Positions 14,661 through 27,240 of a stretch of 64,000 nt of DNA are shown here, piece by piece. Every line of letters starts with the position of its first letter. Position 1 is the first letter of the stretch. Under the pieces are notes generated by a model. The model saw only the letters and a program-made list of their open reading frames with translations. It ran no database searches and had not been told where the DNA came from. A program made the translations under genes and the position numbers. Origin of the DNA: Physcia stellaris (Eukaryota; Ascomycota; Lecanoromycetes; Caliciales; Physciaceae); contig JABSSW010000061.1 of NCBI GenBank assembly GCA_018902385.1, positions 124,001-188,000 of the forward strand, written 5' to 3'.

Positions 14661-14853
14661 TGTTGGAAAGTACGATGACAGAAGACTGAAATATGAACAC
14701 GAATAGAATCAAGACTTCTGATTGATCGACTAAACGAGACGTGTCAAGATCGATCACTATTAAAAACATTTGCGCAATCAACATGTATTTACTTTTGTAC
14801 GTAACTTCGATAGTATTGCATGCAATGCAATGACAGTCACTCACATTCGTTCA
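14661..14853 (+). repeat. 5' LTR of copia element
   Basis: Starts TGTTG and ends TTCA. It differs from the 3' LTR at 15 of 193 positions, with no indels. All 15 are C/T or G/A transitions with C followed by a pyrimidine, or G preceded by a purine. Confidence 0.92.
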
Positions 14854-15078
14854 ATAAATTATGAGATTCGAATTAGCATAAACTTTCTGTGACTGTCAGC
14901 GTCAATCGTTCGATCACGAAGTCACGAGAATCAAACAGCTGTGAAGAGAACTCATCGTTCGATCGCGTTAAAACAGTAAAAAGAATTTACACGACTCGAT
15001 CGACAACTTCACGAAAAAGCACACGGCAATAGAAAAAATCTACATTCGAATACATACTTACATATCACATCACGCATC
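14854..15078 (+). other. Copia leader with possible half-tRNA primer site
   Basis: This is the untranslated leader between the 5' LTR and the gag start. Directly after the LTR, ATTATGAGA (about 14,857-14,865) is complementary to a Met-tRNA anticodon loop of type UCUCAUAAU. That would fit the internal (half-tRNA) priming known for some copia elements. No 3'-end TGG primer site is seen, although TGG could have mutated to TGA. The same sequence follows the LTR in the inverted copy. Confidence 0.4.
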
Positions 15079-16093
15079 ATGAACGATTTCGAAATCAGCA
15101 AATTCAACGCGCGTCGAGTCTGCGATATTTTTACTCGTCAAAACTGCGAGAAATGATTCAAATTAATGAAACAATGACTCATCGACGAAGAAATCTGAAT
15201 GATCGTCGACTCAAATTATGTGTCGAAACTGTTGTCGAATGATTTTCGAAAATCAAAATGAAATGTCGATTTGAATTTTGATGAGAAAAAAACTGAAAAG
15301 AAATTCGACGCAAAAGCACAATATCAATTCATCGAATGTATCGATGACGATAATCAAAAATTGATGACGAAACTGAAAATTGTCAAAAAAATTTGAAAAG
15401 CTTTTGTCAACAAATACAAACAAAAGTTTGCTACAATTGAACGACAGTTGTTGCAAGAATTCATGAACTACAAAAAATTTCCAAACGTGATCATTGAGAT
15501 CGTCTATATCGATATCATCAAAAAAAATCGCAAAGTTGCAAGCATGCAATCAGACATGACGAATCTGTTCAAATCAAAACGTCGTTTTCAAACACTTTTA
15601 GCATTTTTGTTTGTCGAATACGATGTCATTCGTGATGCAATCGACGCACAAAACAATCTCGATGTCGATAAATCTATTCAAAAATTGCAAAAAAAAAAGA
15701 CACAATTCATTGCAAACAAAATCGTCGAATCGACATTGATGATCAAAAACAATCGTCGTCAATTTTATCGCATATCTCAACGACGATTCTTCAACTTCGA
15801 CGAAAATTCTCGTCGTTTCAAAATTAAAACGAAAAAAACGAGATGTTTTTTTTGCGATAATTCACATCGAATCGCAAAATGTGATTTTCTGAAAAAATTA
15901 AAAAAGTGAGCGAAAAAACAGAAAATCAAAAAATTTTTACGTAAAAATAAAAAGCACAAAACGTACAACGTCGTCGATTTTTTCTCGTTCAACAACAATT
16001 CAAATTTCGACATCGACATCGATTCAGACAATGAGAAGCACATGAAGAAAATCGTCGTTCTATTCAAAGAGTTGATCAATAAATTTCTCAAGT
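15079..16093 (+). pseudogene. gag: Copia gag remnant with zinc knuckle
   Basis: The frame opens at ATG 15,079 and is broken by several TGA codons, the first in a Glu-Lys-stop-Phe-Lys context where copia Gag normally has Trp. A long open stretch follows from about 15,430 to 15,906. The nucleocapsid knuckle CFFCDNSHRIAKC (CX2CX3HX4C) lies at about 15,843-15,881, close to the plant/fungal gag form with Gly-Pro before the His. The frame continues past a TGA at 15,907 through a Lys-rich linker into the protease. Only one Pro and no Gly remain in the open part, the expected result of losing CCN and GGN codons. Confidence 0.85.
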
Positions 16094-19000
16094 TTGTATG
16101 AATTGCAAATATCGATGTTTCGTCACATGATTGACGATCTTCGACTCTTTAGTGAATTTCTCAAATCGATTAAAAGACGCACGATCAAGATCGAAAAAAG
16201 AAAATTGTATTCAAATCAATGTGATTCAATGACGATGCGAATCAAAAATGATGAAAACACGTTAACGAAAGTGCTTTATGTATTTGATTTCGACGTCAAT
16301 TTTCTATTCGACAGACATTTTATCAAGAAGAAATTGATAAAAAATTTCAATGACAATAGTTTGTTCATGCGCAATAAGCAAAACGTTGAAATATTTCGAA
16401 CATTCGCTCAAAAAGATGTTTACATAATAAACAAAATCACATCAAAGTTTAAAAAATACGCATTGTTAACGAGCAACACGATGTCTGCAATTGAATTTTT
16501 TAAAATTTTGTTTGTTTCATTTGCAATGTCAACAATCGTGAACTCGAACGATATTTTGCTCGATGCAAATATTGACTCTCGAAATGATATCGAGATCGAT
16601 TTTCAATCATTGAATGTTGACTCAAATATTGATTCAGATGTTGATTCAAATATTGATTCAAATGTTGATTCAAATATTGATTCAAATGTTGATCAAAAGA
16701 GACGTGATTTATACGAGTTATGACATCGACGTTTTGATCATATGAAATTTGCAAAATTTCGAAATTTGCACAAAATCACAACTTTACGCAAGTCAATATT
16801 CATTGTTGAAAATCGCAACGATTCATGCAAAATATGTGCGATTACGAAAATGATTAATGCACATAATCGTCGTTTAATCGAACGCAAAACTCACATATTG
16901 AAATTGATATTTATCGATATTTGTGAATTTTTATTCGTTTCAAGACTCGACTACGAATATTTTTTGAAAATCGTGAATAATCATTTTCGACGAACATGAA
17001 TTTTATTTTTTCGCAAACGATCTGATGCATCAAAAACTTTTAACAAATGAAAACTGAAAATGAAGTTAGAAATTCAACGAAAACTACAAGTCGTACGTTG
17101 TGACAACGTCAAAGAATTAAAATCTATACTCGATTTTTGATGCGAATCTATCGACATTGTTTCACAATACATCGTTTCGTACAATTTCATTCAGAACGAC
17201 GTAATAGAGCGTGTCATAAAAACGTTCGAAAATCAAATTCGAACAATGACTCAAAACGCAAAACTGCTCATAGAATTTTGATTTGAAACAAAGAAGACAA
17301 ATGCATACGTTCGCAATCGTATGAACACGAAATCAATAATCGACGACAATTCAACAAGTTTTATTGAAATTTGAACAAATATTAAATCGTCGATAAATCA
17401 CATACGCGTTTGAAAGTGCAAATGTTATTCGCTCGTCGATATTAAATCATTGTTTGAAAAAAGTAAAAAGAACAAATTCGTCAATACAAAAAAATCAAAT
17501 GTGTTTATGAATTATGACGAAAACATCACGACTCAATACAAGATATGAATTCTCGATCGTCGTGATGTCATCAAGTATCACAAAATAATGTTTCTTGAAC
17601 ATGAAAAATGAAAAAGCGAATCATTGAATTTGCTCACGATTACGATGAACGAATTATCTGAAAGACGATTTGTCGAAAAATCACGCAAAATAGTTTTTGC
17701 ATTTGCAGTCGTTTCGATGACATCGACGTTTACATCAATTTTTGTTGCATCAATTTTTGCGAAATTTTCGATCTTTGTTGCGTCTATGATTTCGAAGAAC
17801 GAGAAAAAAATTCAATCAATGCACATGAAAAAAACGATGAATTCATCGATACATCAAATGAAAAAAATGAAATCAACGAGTTTACGACGAAATCAACAAT
17901 TCAAACGCGTGCTAAATTAACATTTTTCACGAAATCTTCACGCATGATGCAGCAATTTTTTCACGTGACAATTTCTAAACGTAAGCGAGATACTACGAAC
18001 GAGAAAAAACGAAATGAACATCGCAACAAAATTGCACGCGTCATGATGACATTTCTAATCGAAAATTTTGATACGTGCGAGCACGATGAGTGAGCTTTGT
18101 TCGCAACAACAGAGAATACAAATCGACAATTCGTTGAAAAGTTGATCATATTTGTGCTCGAGAACTATCAGAAGATTGTCAATGATTTCATTTGAGATAA
18201 ATTCTGATTCGAGACTATTCAGATCGAATTGACGACGTTAATAATTAATGAGATTTGAAACGTCGTCATTTCATCGAAGAACGTCAATATCGTCATCAGT
18301 AAATGAGTATTCAAAATCAAAATGCATGTGAATGATACGTTGAACAAATTGAAAATCAAATTCGTTGCAAAAGATTTCTCGCAAATATATGAAATAAATT
18401 ATACAAATATCTTTGTTTCAATTGTTAAATTCGATATTTTTCGCTTGTTTTTCGTCATCGTCGCGTTGAAAAATCTCGAATGTCATTAAATGAACGTCAA
18501 CAATGTTTTCACGAAGTCATTTTTAAAAAGATAATTTACATGAAATCGTCATTCGACGTGAATTTATCTCTCGAACAAACATTTCTGATTCGTCGAAATT
18601 TTTATGAATTGAAACAAACAGCTAGAGATTGACACGAGCGTTGCGTGAAAAAACTGCATAAATTGAGTTTCGAACAAATTTCGATTGATTTTTGCATGTT
18701 TCGTCATAAGAAACGAGAAATCATATTGCTTTTTACGTGAACGACATTTCTGTTGTCGTCAAATTCAACGAGCAAGTCAATTGATTCAAAGATGAGTTCA
18801 AAAAGATATTCAAAGTCAAGAATTTGAGAAAAATGAAGAAAATTTTTGACATTAGAATCATTCGCGATCGTAAAAGACGAATTATTCGATTGAATCAAAC
18901 TTATTATTTGAGCGAGATATTGAATGAATTGCATATGAATATCGATAAACACGAACGTACGAAATTACTCATGAACGATTACGATTCACTCAAATCAACT

Positions 19001-19774
19001 GAATCGAACGACGAGCGAATTGACTCAAAAAATTATCAACACAAAATTGAAAAGTTCATGTATGTTGTCATACACATTCGTTCAAATATCGTCTTCGCAT
19101 TAGAACGATTAAATCAATATCTCAGTGATTTTGCGAAACATCACGATAGAGCAATGAAAATTTTGCTTCGTTATATTCGATCGATCATCGATCTAAATCT
19201 TGTATACGATTTGAAACTGAACAACAATGAAAATTTCAAAATCAAAATTTATTCGAATTTTGATTACGCAATCGATAAATTAAACAGAAAATCGATTTTC
19301 GAATACGTTTACATGTTCGCTGAAAAATCAATATCGTGAATGAGTCGTAAACAGAAATCGATCGCTATTTCAATCACTGAAATCGAATATATGATTTTAT
19401 CGACATGCGTTAAAGAAAAATTATGAATAACACAATTTTTTCGTGATCTGAATCTCATCAAATATCTTGAAATCGAACTGAATCAAATAGCAATCATTCA
19501 AAACGATAAACATGAAATTTGCTCATCAATGCAATTTTTGAAAAATAATCAAATCGCTAATTTGTTGATCAAAGACGCACATATTCATGAACGATCAAAA
19601 CACATTGATGTGATTTATCACAACATCAGAAATTTGCATCAAAAAAATTTGATTCAATTGAATTACGTTTCAAATGCAAACATGATAGTCGATGATTTGA
19701 CTAAATCACTGTCAAAAAATAAATTCAAGAGATTCGTGAAGCAGTTGAAATTGAAAAAATCGAAAATCAATTAA
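16094..19774 (+). pseudogene. pol: Copia pol remnant: protease, integrase, RT, RNase H
   Basis: The protease active-site region is split by a frameshift near 16,115-16,122. A pre-integrase segment follows, then the integrase zinc domain (HRRF...H...CKICAITKM, 16,724-16,860) and core (to about 17,900). The RT begins near 18,350. Its catalytic box reads YVND at 18,734-18,745 instead of YVDD, a GpG to GpA change. The RNase H region holds IRIIRDRKRR at 18,856-18,885, an altered ADYAGD-like block near 19,255, and the terminal KHIDVIYHNIR at 19,598-19,630. Trp positions read TGA throughout. It is not functional, but all copia domains are present in order. Confidence 0.88.
16608..16696 (+). repeat. 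15-bp tandem repeat in pol, encoding (D-S-N-I/V)n
   Basis: GATTCAAATATT and GATTCAAATGTT alternate about six times, coding an Asp-Ser-Asn-Ile/Val-rich linker between the pre-integrase segment and the integrase zinc domain. Confidence 0.85.
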
Positions 19775-19821
19775 ATTTTTTCAATAATCAAAACTGTTTC
19801 TTTCATGCTAACGTGTTGATG

Positions 19822-20215
19822 ATTCAATCGTACACATCTGACGAGTCATGATCGAAAACAAGAATTCGTTGATCGTGCTCGAGCTCGAGTTGCATGATGA
19901 TTCAAAATGATTTTCTTTGAAGTCATTCGAATCTAATTCTCTGATCAGAAAGAGTCAGTGTTTCTCTTGTTAATATTAAAAAGTTCGAGAGCTTAGTGAG
20001 AGTTACGTCATTTCTTTCATTCTGAAACGATGATGACTCGATTGTACGAATCTGACAAACTATGACTGAAGACAGAAGCTCGTTGATCGTGCTCAGACTC
20101 GAGTTGCATGATGATTCAGAATGACTTTTTCCGAAATCAATTTTTCTGATCAAAGAGATTCAGTGTTTTTCATCAATGAACGTAGAAATTGAAGCTCAGT
20201 GAAAGCTACATCGCT
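19822..20215 (+). repeat. Direct duplication (~190 bp, period ~214) in copia 3' noncoding region
   Basis: Two imperfect copies carry the same landmarks in the same order: CGTTGATCGTGCTC (19,867 and 20,081), GAGTTGCATGATGATTCA, CTGATCA and CAGTGTTT. Their differences are mostly C/T and G/A transitions. They lie between the end of pol and the 3' LTR and have no coding potential. Confidence 0.8.
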
Positions 20216-20316
20216 ACACGAATTAGCACTCAGTGAAAGTCACAATCAATGCAAAAATTGAAACTCAGTGAAAATCGCATTCACGAGTGCAATGAACATG
20301 ATTGTCATCAGTGAAA
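20190..20316 (+). repeat. ~35-bp tandem repeat, CTCAGTGAAA core
   Basis: The motif CTCAGTGAAAGTCAC or a close variant recurs near 20,194, 20,230, 20,264 and (as TCAGTGAAAATG) 20,308, just upstream of the 3' LTR. A further variant, CTTAGTGAGAGTTAC, lies near 19,991. The last unit overlaps the place of the polypurine tract that would prime plus-strand synthesis. Confidence 0.7.
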
Positions 20317-20317
20317 A

Positions 20318-20510
20318 TGTTGAAAAGTACGATGACAGAAAATTGAAATATGAACACGAATAGAATCAGAATTTTTGATTGATCGATTAAACGAGACGTG
20401 TCAAAATCGATCATTACTAAAAACATTTGCGCAATCAACATGTACTTACTTTTGTACGTAATTTCGATAGTATTGCATGCAATGCAATGACAATCATTCA
20501 CATTCGTTCA
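20318..20510 (+). repeat. 3' LTR of copia element
   Basis: It starts TGTTG and ends TTCA, 193 bp, collinear with the 5' LTR. Compared with that copy it is the mutated member at most of the differing CpT, ApG and GpG sites. Confidence 0.92.
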
Positions 20511-23500
20511 ATATTTTTTTGAATTTGAAACACGTTTTGAAAAATCGACATTGTCATTGTTTTTTTTAATTTGATTAATTTCAAAAAATGTATTGAAATT
20601 TGTTTTTTTCGAAAAACGTGCATATTCGAAAAATGTGTTTTTTTTTTCAAAAAATGTGCAAATTGAAAAATTTAAAAATCGAATGAAAAATTTTCAATTT
20701 TATTTTAAATATCGTTTGTTCATTTTTTTTATTTGTCAATTAAATTATCGAATTTTTTGTATTTTTTTTTGTCATTTTACATTTCTCAATATTTTGTCAA
20801 ATAAAATTTTCATTTTTGCATATCGAATTTTTTTGCATTTTTCATTTCGACAATTCAAACATTTACAAACATGAATTTGAATTATGAAATACGCGATGTT
20901 TCAACAAATCATGACATTATTATGAAATATTTTGTCGTTATTTTTCAACAACGTTGTCGTTTCATGTGAAACGAAAAACAAAATTTGATTTTTCAAAATT
21001 ATGTCAACAATAATCAAATTCGCAAAAAAATTGTTAAAAATTTCGATTTCGACTTTTTTTATTTTTTGTTGAAATTTGATATTTATCATGAAATTATCAA
21101 CGAAAACGAAATTCAAATCGTCAATATTATTCGATTTAAAATTATCGACAAATTGCATAAAATCATCAACAAAATGAAAATAAATGAAAAATATTTCAAA
21201 ACGTTCGTTATTATGAACATTAAATTAATCAAATTTAACGATAATTTTATATTTTTTACGTCGACATTATCGTCAATTGATTTAAAATCAAAACAAAAAT
21301 TTAAATTTTTTTATTATAATGTAAACTTTGCGAATTCACAAAGATTTGTGATTTTTTTTGTCATTATTCATTGTTATTCATTCAAGTTTTAATATTTTTT
21401 TCATGCGATATACATTACAAATTATGAATTTCAAATTTGTCACATGTTTCATTTTGAATATTTTGTTGATTAACGACATACGTAAAATTCAAAAAAATTA
21501 ATTTTCTCATTCGTTTTTTCACGATTTCAATTTTTTCATTTCAATTTTTCAAATTTTCATTTTTATTTTTTCGTTTGCAAATATCGAAAACAAACAACAC
21601 GACATGAAAAAAAAATTGTTTCGAAAACAAATTGTCAAATTTGAAATTCAAATTCAAAAACATAACATATTGCAACAACATTCGAATTTAAAACGACAAA
21701 AAAATGAATTGCAAACACACAAAAACATAATAAAAAATTAATATCAACGAACATTAAAAAATCAACAAATTCAACACGCAAACAATACAATGCGTACGTT
21801 ACAAAAACAAAAAATTCAACATGAAAAAAATGCGATGTTTTTTTTGAAAACGCAAAAAAAAAAATTATGATTGAAATTGAATTTCAAAAAATCGAAATCG
21901 CGATATTAAAAAAACAATTACGTCGAAACGAAATGAAAAAAATTTAAAATAAAAAATTTTACACAATAACATCAATTCAAATTTTCATTGATTGTATCAA
22001 TGCAATTCAATTTACGATTTTTTTTGCAACATTTTTCGTTGCGATATTTTTCATTGTTTCATTTTCAAAATTCGATTTTTATGTTTATTCGTTTTCGCAT
22101 CGTCGTCAACATTCGATTATTGAAATTACGATCACATTTGCAATTTTTGTTTTTCGCGTCGAAATTCATGTTGAACATTTATTACAATCGAAATTCGTTT
22201 ACGCGTCAATCGAACATTACGACACATTTGAAATTTTTGAAATCGATAATTACAAATTTAATAAAAATGTTCATTTATTTGAAATTTATGATACAAAAAA
22301 CTTTTTTTCAATCACAAATCGTCGTCATGTTATCGAAATTTTCAAATTTTCGAAAAAAACATCAAATGTTCAATCGAACAAATTTTATTATCAATATCGT
22401 CAACAAAACGTTCAACGAAATTATCGTCAATCAAATCAATTTCGCGATCATTCAAATTCGATCGATATTTTTTCATTTCAACGATTTGTTCAATTTGATT
22501 CGCAAAATCGACGAATTTCGCATGATGACAACATTGATTTTTATTTTCAACAACAAAATTGTATAAAGTTGATTCAAAAAATCGTTGCGCGAAATAAAAA
22601 AATAAAACGTTTCAAAATCATGATGCGAAAAAACGAACAACTTTTGTTTCAAAAACAAAAAAATGTTTTAAAATTGATGCAACGAACATGAATTATAATC
22701 ACATAAATTGAAATCACGAATTTAAAACATGATTTTGATAGAATTTTTTTTTATTGAAATATCAAATTGTTGATTTTAAAAAATTACATAAATTTCATGT
22801 TGAATTTGTTTTTGTTAATTTTTAAATTGCATGCACGTCATTTTTATTTTTTGTTTTTCGAATTTCGTCATCGTTTTTATTGAAAAAACGATGTTGATTG
22901 ATATTTTGATCAAATAATATCGTTATAACAATTAACATTAATTTTGCATCATCGCAAATCACACAAATTTACAACACAATAACGTTTTGTATTTCAATCG
23001 TCGCAAATAATAAAATTTCGAAAATTATGTGTTATTTAACACAAACATGTCAAACAATTTAAATTTGATAATTGAAAAAATTGATTAAATGTTAAAACGA
23101 AACAATGCGTGACGCGAATCGTTTTTCAAATCGATTTTTGATTTGTTTTTTCAATTTTTGAACGTTTCGTGTTGACTTTCAATTGACAATATTTTTGTAT
23201 TGTTGTTCAATCAAATTTTTTTCATTTCGTTTTGTTTTTTTAACAAAATGATCGTCGTTATGTTCATTCAATTGATCAATATTTCGTTTTTGTTTGTCAA
23301 TTGTTTTATTATCAAATTTATTCGCGATTTTCGATTCGAAATTCGCGTTGATTGAAAAATGAAAATTTTGCGATTTGTCAATCAATGTTTTTTTTAATAC
23401 AAAAAATGATTTTTCAATTGATTTATCAATCAAATCATTCAACATGTTTCAAATTTTTTTCATTTTATTATCGACATAACGTTTAATGAACATTTCATGA

Positions 23501-24140
23501 AATTTGATTAAATGATAAATAACAATTTTGTCATAAAATTTTTTCGTTTTCGTTTTGTCATGATCAAAAATGATTTTGTATTGTGTGTTTTTCGCAAAAA
23601 ACATGAATGCAAACTTTTCACGTATTGATTGCATGTTTTTGTTTTTTTTGCGATTTTTAAACATGAATCAAATTTTACTGTTTAAATCGAAATTTTTTTG
23701 AAAAATTTCAAACAATCGAAAAATCAAAACGTGATTGTTTTGCGATCATGCAATTTTTCGAATATGATTTTTTTTATTGAAATTATCGTAATCGTTATGT
23801 TTTGACAAAAAAATTTCTGTATCAAAATCAATTTAAAAATCAAAAAAAAAAATTTACGAAAATTCTGTATTTGTAATTTGTTATTTTGAATTTTTGTTAC
23901 ATTTGAATGAATTGTGAAAATGTTTTATGCATGTTTTCAACACAACAAATTTTGTTTTATGTCAAAAAAAATATGTTTTCAACACAACAAAACGTGTTGC
24001 GTGTCAAATTCGTCATGACGCGAAAAAAAAAACGACGACGAAATTCATCAAACGAAATTCATCAAATTTCGAATATATCGAAACGACGATTGTTAATCAA
24101 CGAAATGATAAAAATCGAAATCGAAAACGTGATCAATCAC

Positions 24141-24175
24141 GAAATGAACGAAACGAACGAAACGAACGAAAAAAA

Positions 24176-24209
<34 letters not shown>

Positions 24210-24220
24210 AAAAAAAACAA
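24141..24220 (+). repeat. GAAAC/GAAAAC simple repeat
   Basis: GAAACGAA units grade into (GAAAAC)n. In one frame this reads as a Lys-Arg run and in another as Lys-Thr. It is the complement type of the TTTTCG runs elsewhere in the AT-rich block. Confidence 0.8.
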
Positions 24221-24994
24221 ATCAAATACAACAAGTTTCGAATTTTACAACAAAAAAATTGCAAAAAAAAACTTTTTAAATTTTGTTAATTATCGACATT
24301 TTCAAAAATCATTTTTTTTGTTCGAGATTCAATTTTTTCATGTATCAAAAAAAAATTCGAACAATATCGTTTGATTGTTTAACATTTGTCTCAAAATATG
24401 ATTACACAAATTTTTTTTCATGATTATTTTATAACTTGTTGCATTTTCAACACGATGAATATCGTTTTTCAATATTTCGAATTTAAAATTTTCGTCTTTT
24501 CGTCGATCATTCAATTTGCGTATTTGTGATCGAAAATCGATTTTTTTTTTTTGCGAATTCATTTCTCGTTTGTCGTTTTGTCGTTTCAAATTTCAAAACG
24601 AAAATGTCGAATTTTCAATTCATTTATTGAAGTTTTTCGAATTTCAATAATTATTTTCAATTGAATATATTTAATCACAAAATAATTCAAAAATTGAAAA
24701 TTTTCGAATCAAATTTGAAACGAAAATTTTGAAAAAAATGAAACGTTGCGTGAAAAAATTATTATATCGTTTTCATGACGTTTGCGATTTGAAAACGACG
24801 AAAAAAAATGTTCGTTATAAATATTGTCATTTGTTTTCAAATTAATGAAAAAATTTATACGCATAGAAATTTTTGTCATTTTTGATTTGTTTCACATTTT
24901 TTTTCAAATCGTTGTTTTTGAGCATTTGAATTATTTCATTTTCATTTTGATCATTTTTTTTCTTTTTCGTCGACGAAAATGAAATCAAAAAAAA

Positions 24995-25110
24995 CATGAA
25001 AATTGATGTTAATGACATTACAATTTTATCAAACAAAAATCGAATTGTTTCGTGAAAAAATTGATGTTGATGACATCACAACTTTATCAAACAAAAACAA
25101 AATTGTTTTT
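24995..25110 (+). repeat. ~60-bp direct repeat, two copies
   Basis: AATTGATGTTRATGACATYACAA followed by YTTTATCAAACAAAAA occurs at about 24,998 and 25,059. The copies differ by transitions, here including one CpA to TpA type change as well as CpT to TpT. Confidence 0.7.
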
Positions 25111-25168
25111 GAAAAATTGAATTTCGAAATTGAAATTGTTTGTTTGCGTTTTCATTTTCATCGTTGAA

Positions 25169-25341
25169 TCATTGCATCATTTAATTGATATGTACAAAGT
25201 CGAATTTCGTTACAATTCAAACGATTTTTCATTGTTCGAATTTCGTGAAACGTCGTTATTTCATTGCATCATTTAATTGATATGTACAGAGTCGAATCTC
25301 GTTGCAATTCAAACGATTTTTCATTGTTCGAATTTCGTGAA
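25169..25341 (+). repeat. 81-bp direct repeat, period 92
   Basis: Copies at 25,169-25,249 and 25,261-25,341 start TCATTGCATCATTTAATTGA and end TTCGTGAA. The second copy keeps ApG, CpT and TpGpC (CAGAG, CTCG, GTTGC) where the first reads CAAAG, TTCG and GTTAC. Confidence 0.8.
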
Positions 25342-25719
25342 CGATGTAATCAATGAATTTGTCAACAACGAGCGAAAAAATCAAAAAATCAACGATGTCA
25401 TGTTATTGAACGTCAAATTTCACGACAAAAATGTTTGCGTTGTTCGATTATCGATTCAAAAAAATCAAAATGCGAACAAAAACAAAGAAATTTGCATTGC
25501 AAATCGATTTTTGACGTTCGTTCAAAAATAAATAAAATCGTCATTCGATCGAATAACGATGAAATATTGAAATGAAAAACGAATAAATACATATTCAAAA
25601 CGACATTTTGCATTTTCTTTTGATAATGCACGATCATTGAAATTTTTACATTGTGAATTGAATTTTAATTTTACAATCATTTCGTTTCATATTTTCGAAT
25701 CAAACTTTCAATCATAAGC

Positions 25720-25935
25720 ATTGTCAATATTGTCATTCTACAAAAATCGACTTTTGTCTATACAGCAATGACGAACAGCGATAATAATTGTGACGATGAC
25801 AAAAAAATTAATCAAAATGAAACGAAAAGTATTGAGACAAATCATGAAATTGAAAAAACTGTGAGTTCTAAAGACTTTATTGCAACATTCGTGATCAAAC
25901 TGTTAAACATGAATTAAAGAATTCTCTTTGCGTCA
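25720..25935. other. Less mutated patch in the AT-rich block
   Basis: About 200 bp keeps a normal share of CpT, ApG and CpC-type dinucleotides (for example GTCTATACAGC, GAGTTCTAAAGACTTT, AATTCTCTTTGCGTCAGC). It is flanked by fully converted sequence on both sides. A short frame inside (ATG near 25,768) has no recognisable match. Confidence 0.55.
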
Positions 25936-27146
25936 GCGACGACATTATTTTTTCACAATCGAATCATTCGAAAAATCGTTTGATCGAAATTTTTGATCGC
26001 GAAACATTTGATCGAATTAATCGAACACGTACTTTATGTTCAATATTTGTGTACAATGTTGTATTGTCAAAAAATGATCAACAACGCGTTTTTGATTGAT
26101 TTCGTTATTCGACGAAACAAACATTCGACAAAGAATACGTCAAATTGTTTGTTCAATGAAAAAAAATTTTTTTTCAACATGAAAACAATTGCGTTTTTTT
26201 ATTTTCAATTCGTCAATCGAATTTTTTAATTTTTCGCGCAATTGATCACAACATTTTTTTCGTTCGAATTTTAATATGATTTCATGACAAAATTTGATTC
26301 AAAAAAAACGTGAAATTGAACAATTTTTTTGATTGCGACTCATATCAATTTATGAAAATTTTTCATTTATGTCATTATAATCGTTGTTTGATTCATGTCA
26401 TTTACGAATTTACAAACAACATGAAAAATCGAAAAATTTGTTTTCAATCGACGAAATATTTACGATGTCAAAATTTGAACATATTTGATCGTTGTAATTA
26501 ACATAATTCATTTTGTTTGTTACAAATAAACAATTCGAATGTGTCATTGATCGAAATTTCGCTTATTTGACAACATGTTATTTTGATTTTTGTGAAAACA
26601 TATTTCATACAATTAAACATTTTTTTTCGTGCGAAATATTTTGAATTCGAATCATTTTTTGATAAATTTGCATTTCATTCATATTTTATTTTTGAAACAC
26701 AATTATTTTTGTGTTGAAAAATTTTTGAATTCGTCATAAACGTGAATTCGAATCATTTGATTCACGAATTTTCGAATTTTGTCATCGCGAAAAAATTCGC
26801 GTTGTTATGCAAATTCTGTCGTGAATCAAATCGTTTTGCAATTATTTTCGAATTATGAAATTACATCGTTCACGAACATCAAAATGTCGACGTTCAACAA
26901 CGTTTAAAAAAAATCAAACAAACGACATCATTTTGACAATTTTATTGAAAACATTTGATTCAAAACAGAAAAAATTTCACAATTAACATGTTGACACAAA
27001 TTCGTTTTGACGAATTTTGTTGAAAAAATGTTATTGCATGAAAATTGCGTTAAATAAAATCAAACAAAAATGAACACAAAAACAAATGAAAAACGAAATA
27101 ATGAATTTTTTATGTGACGATTAATAAAAATAACAATAAATATCAC

Positions 27147-27240
27147 GTAACGACAAATCAAAATGACAAATAACGACAAAAAACATGTAACGACAAAACA
27201 CATTTAACGACAAATCAAAATAACAATAACGAAAAATTAC
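27147..27240 (+). repeat. TAACGACAAA tandem repeat
   Basis: TAACGACAAA occurs at about 27,148, 27,171, 27,188 and 27,205, with related AATAACAATAACG spacers. The spacing is irregular, so this is a decayed minisatellite. Confidence 0.65.

Larger units (their letters stand above)
14661..20510 (+). mobile_element. Degenerate Ty1/copia LTR retrotransposon
   Basis: This 5.85-kb element has paired 193-bp LTRs and the copia gene order: gag with zinc knuckle, protease, integrase, reverse transcriptase, RNase H. Numerous TGA codons sit where copia proteins have Trp, there is a frame break in the protease, and the catalytic YVDD is changed, so it cannot be autonomous. It keeps more CpT and ApG than its surroundings, so it was mutated less or inserted later. 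No matching 5-bp duplication is visible (CTTCT before, ATATT after), even allowing C to T changes, so the two ends may come from different insertions joined by recombination, or the duplication has decayed. Confidence 0.93.

Noticed and set aside
26310-26501. Cys/His-rich frame that might be a zinc-binding protein
   Set aside because: It is short, within hypermutated DNA, and I cannot match the spacing to a known domain.
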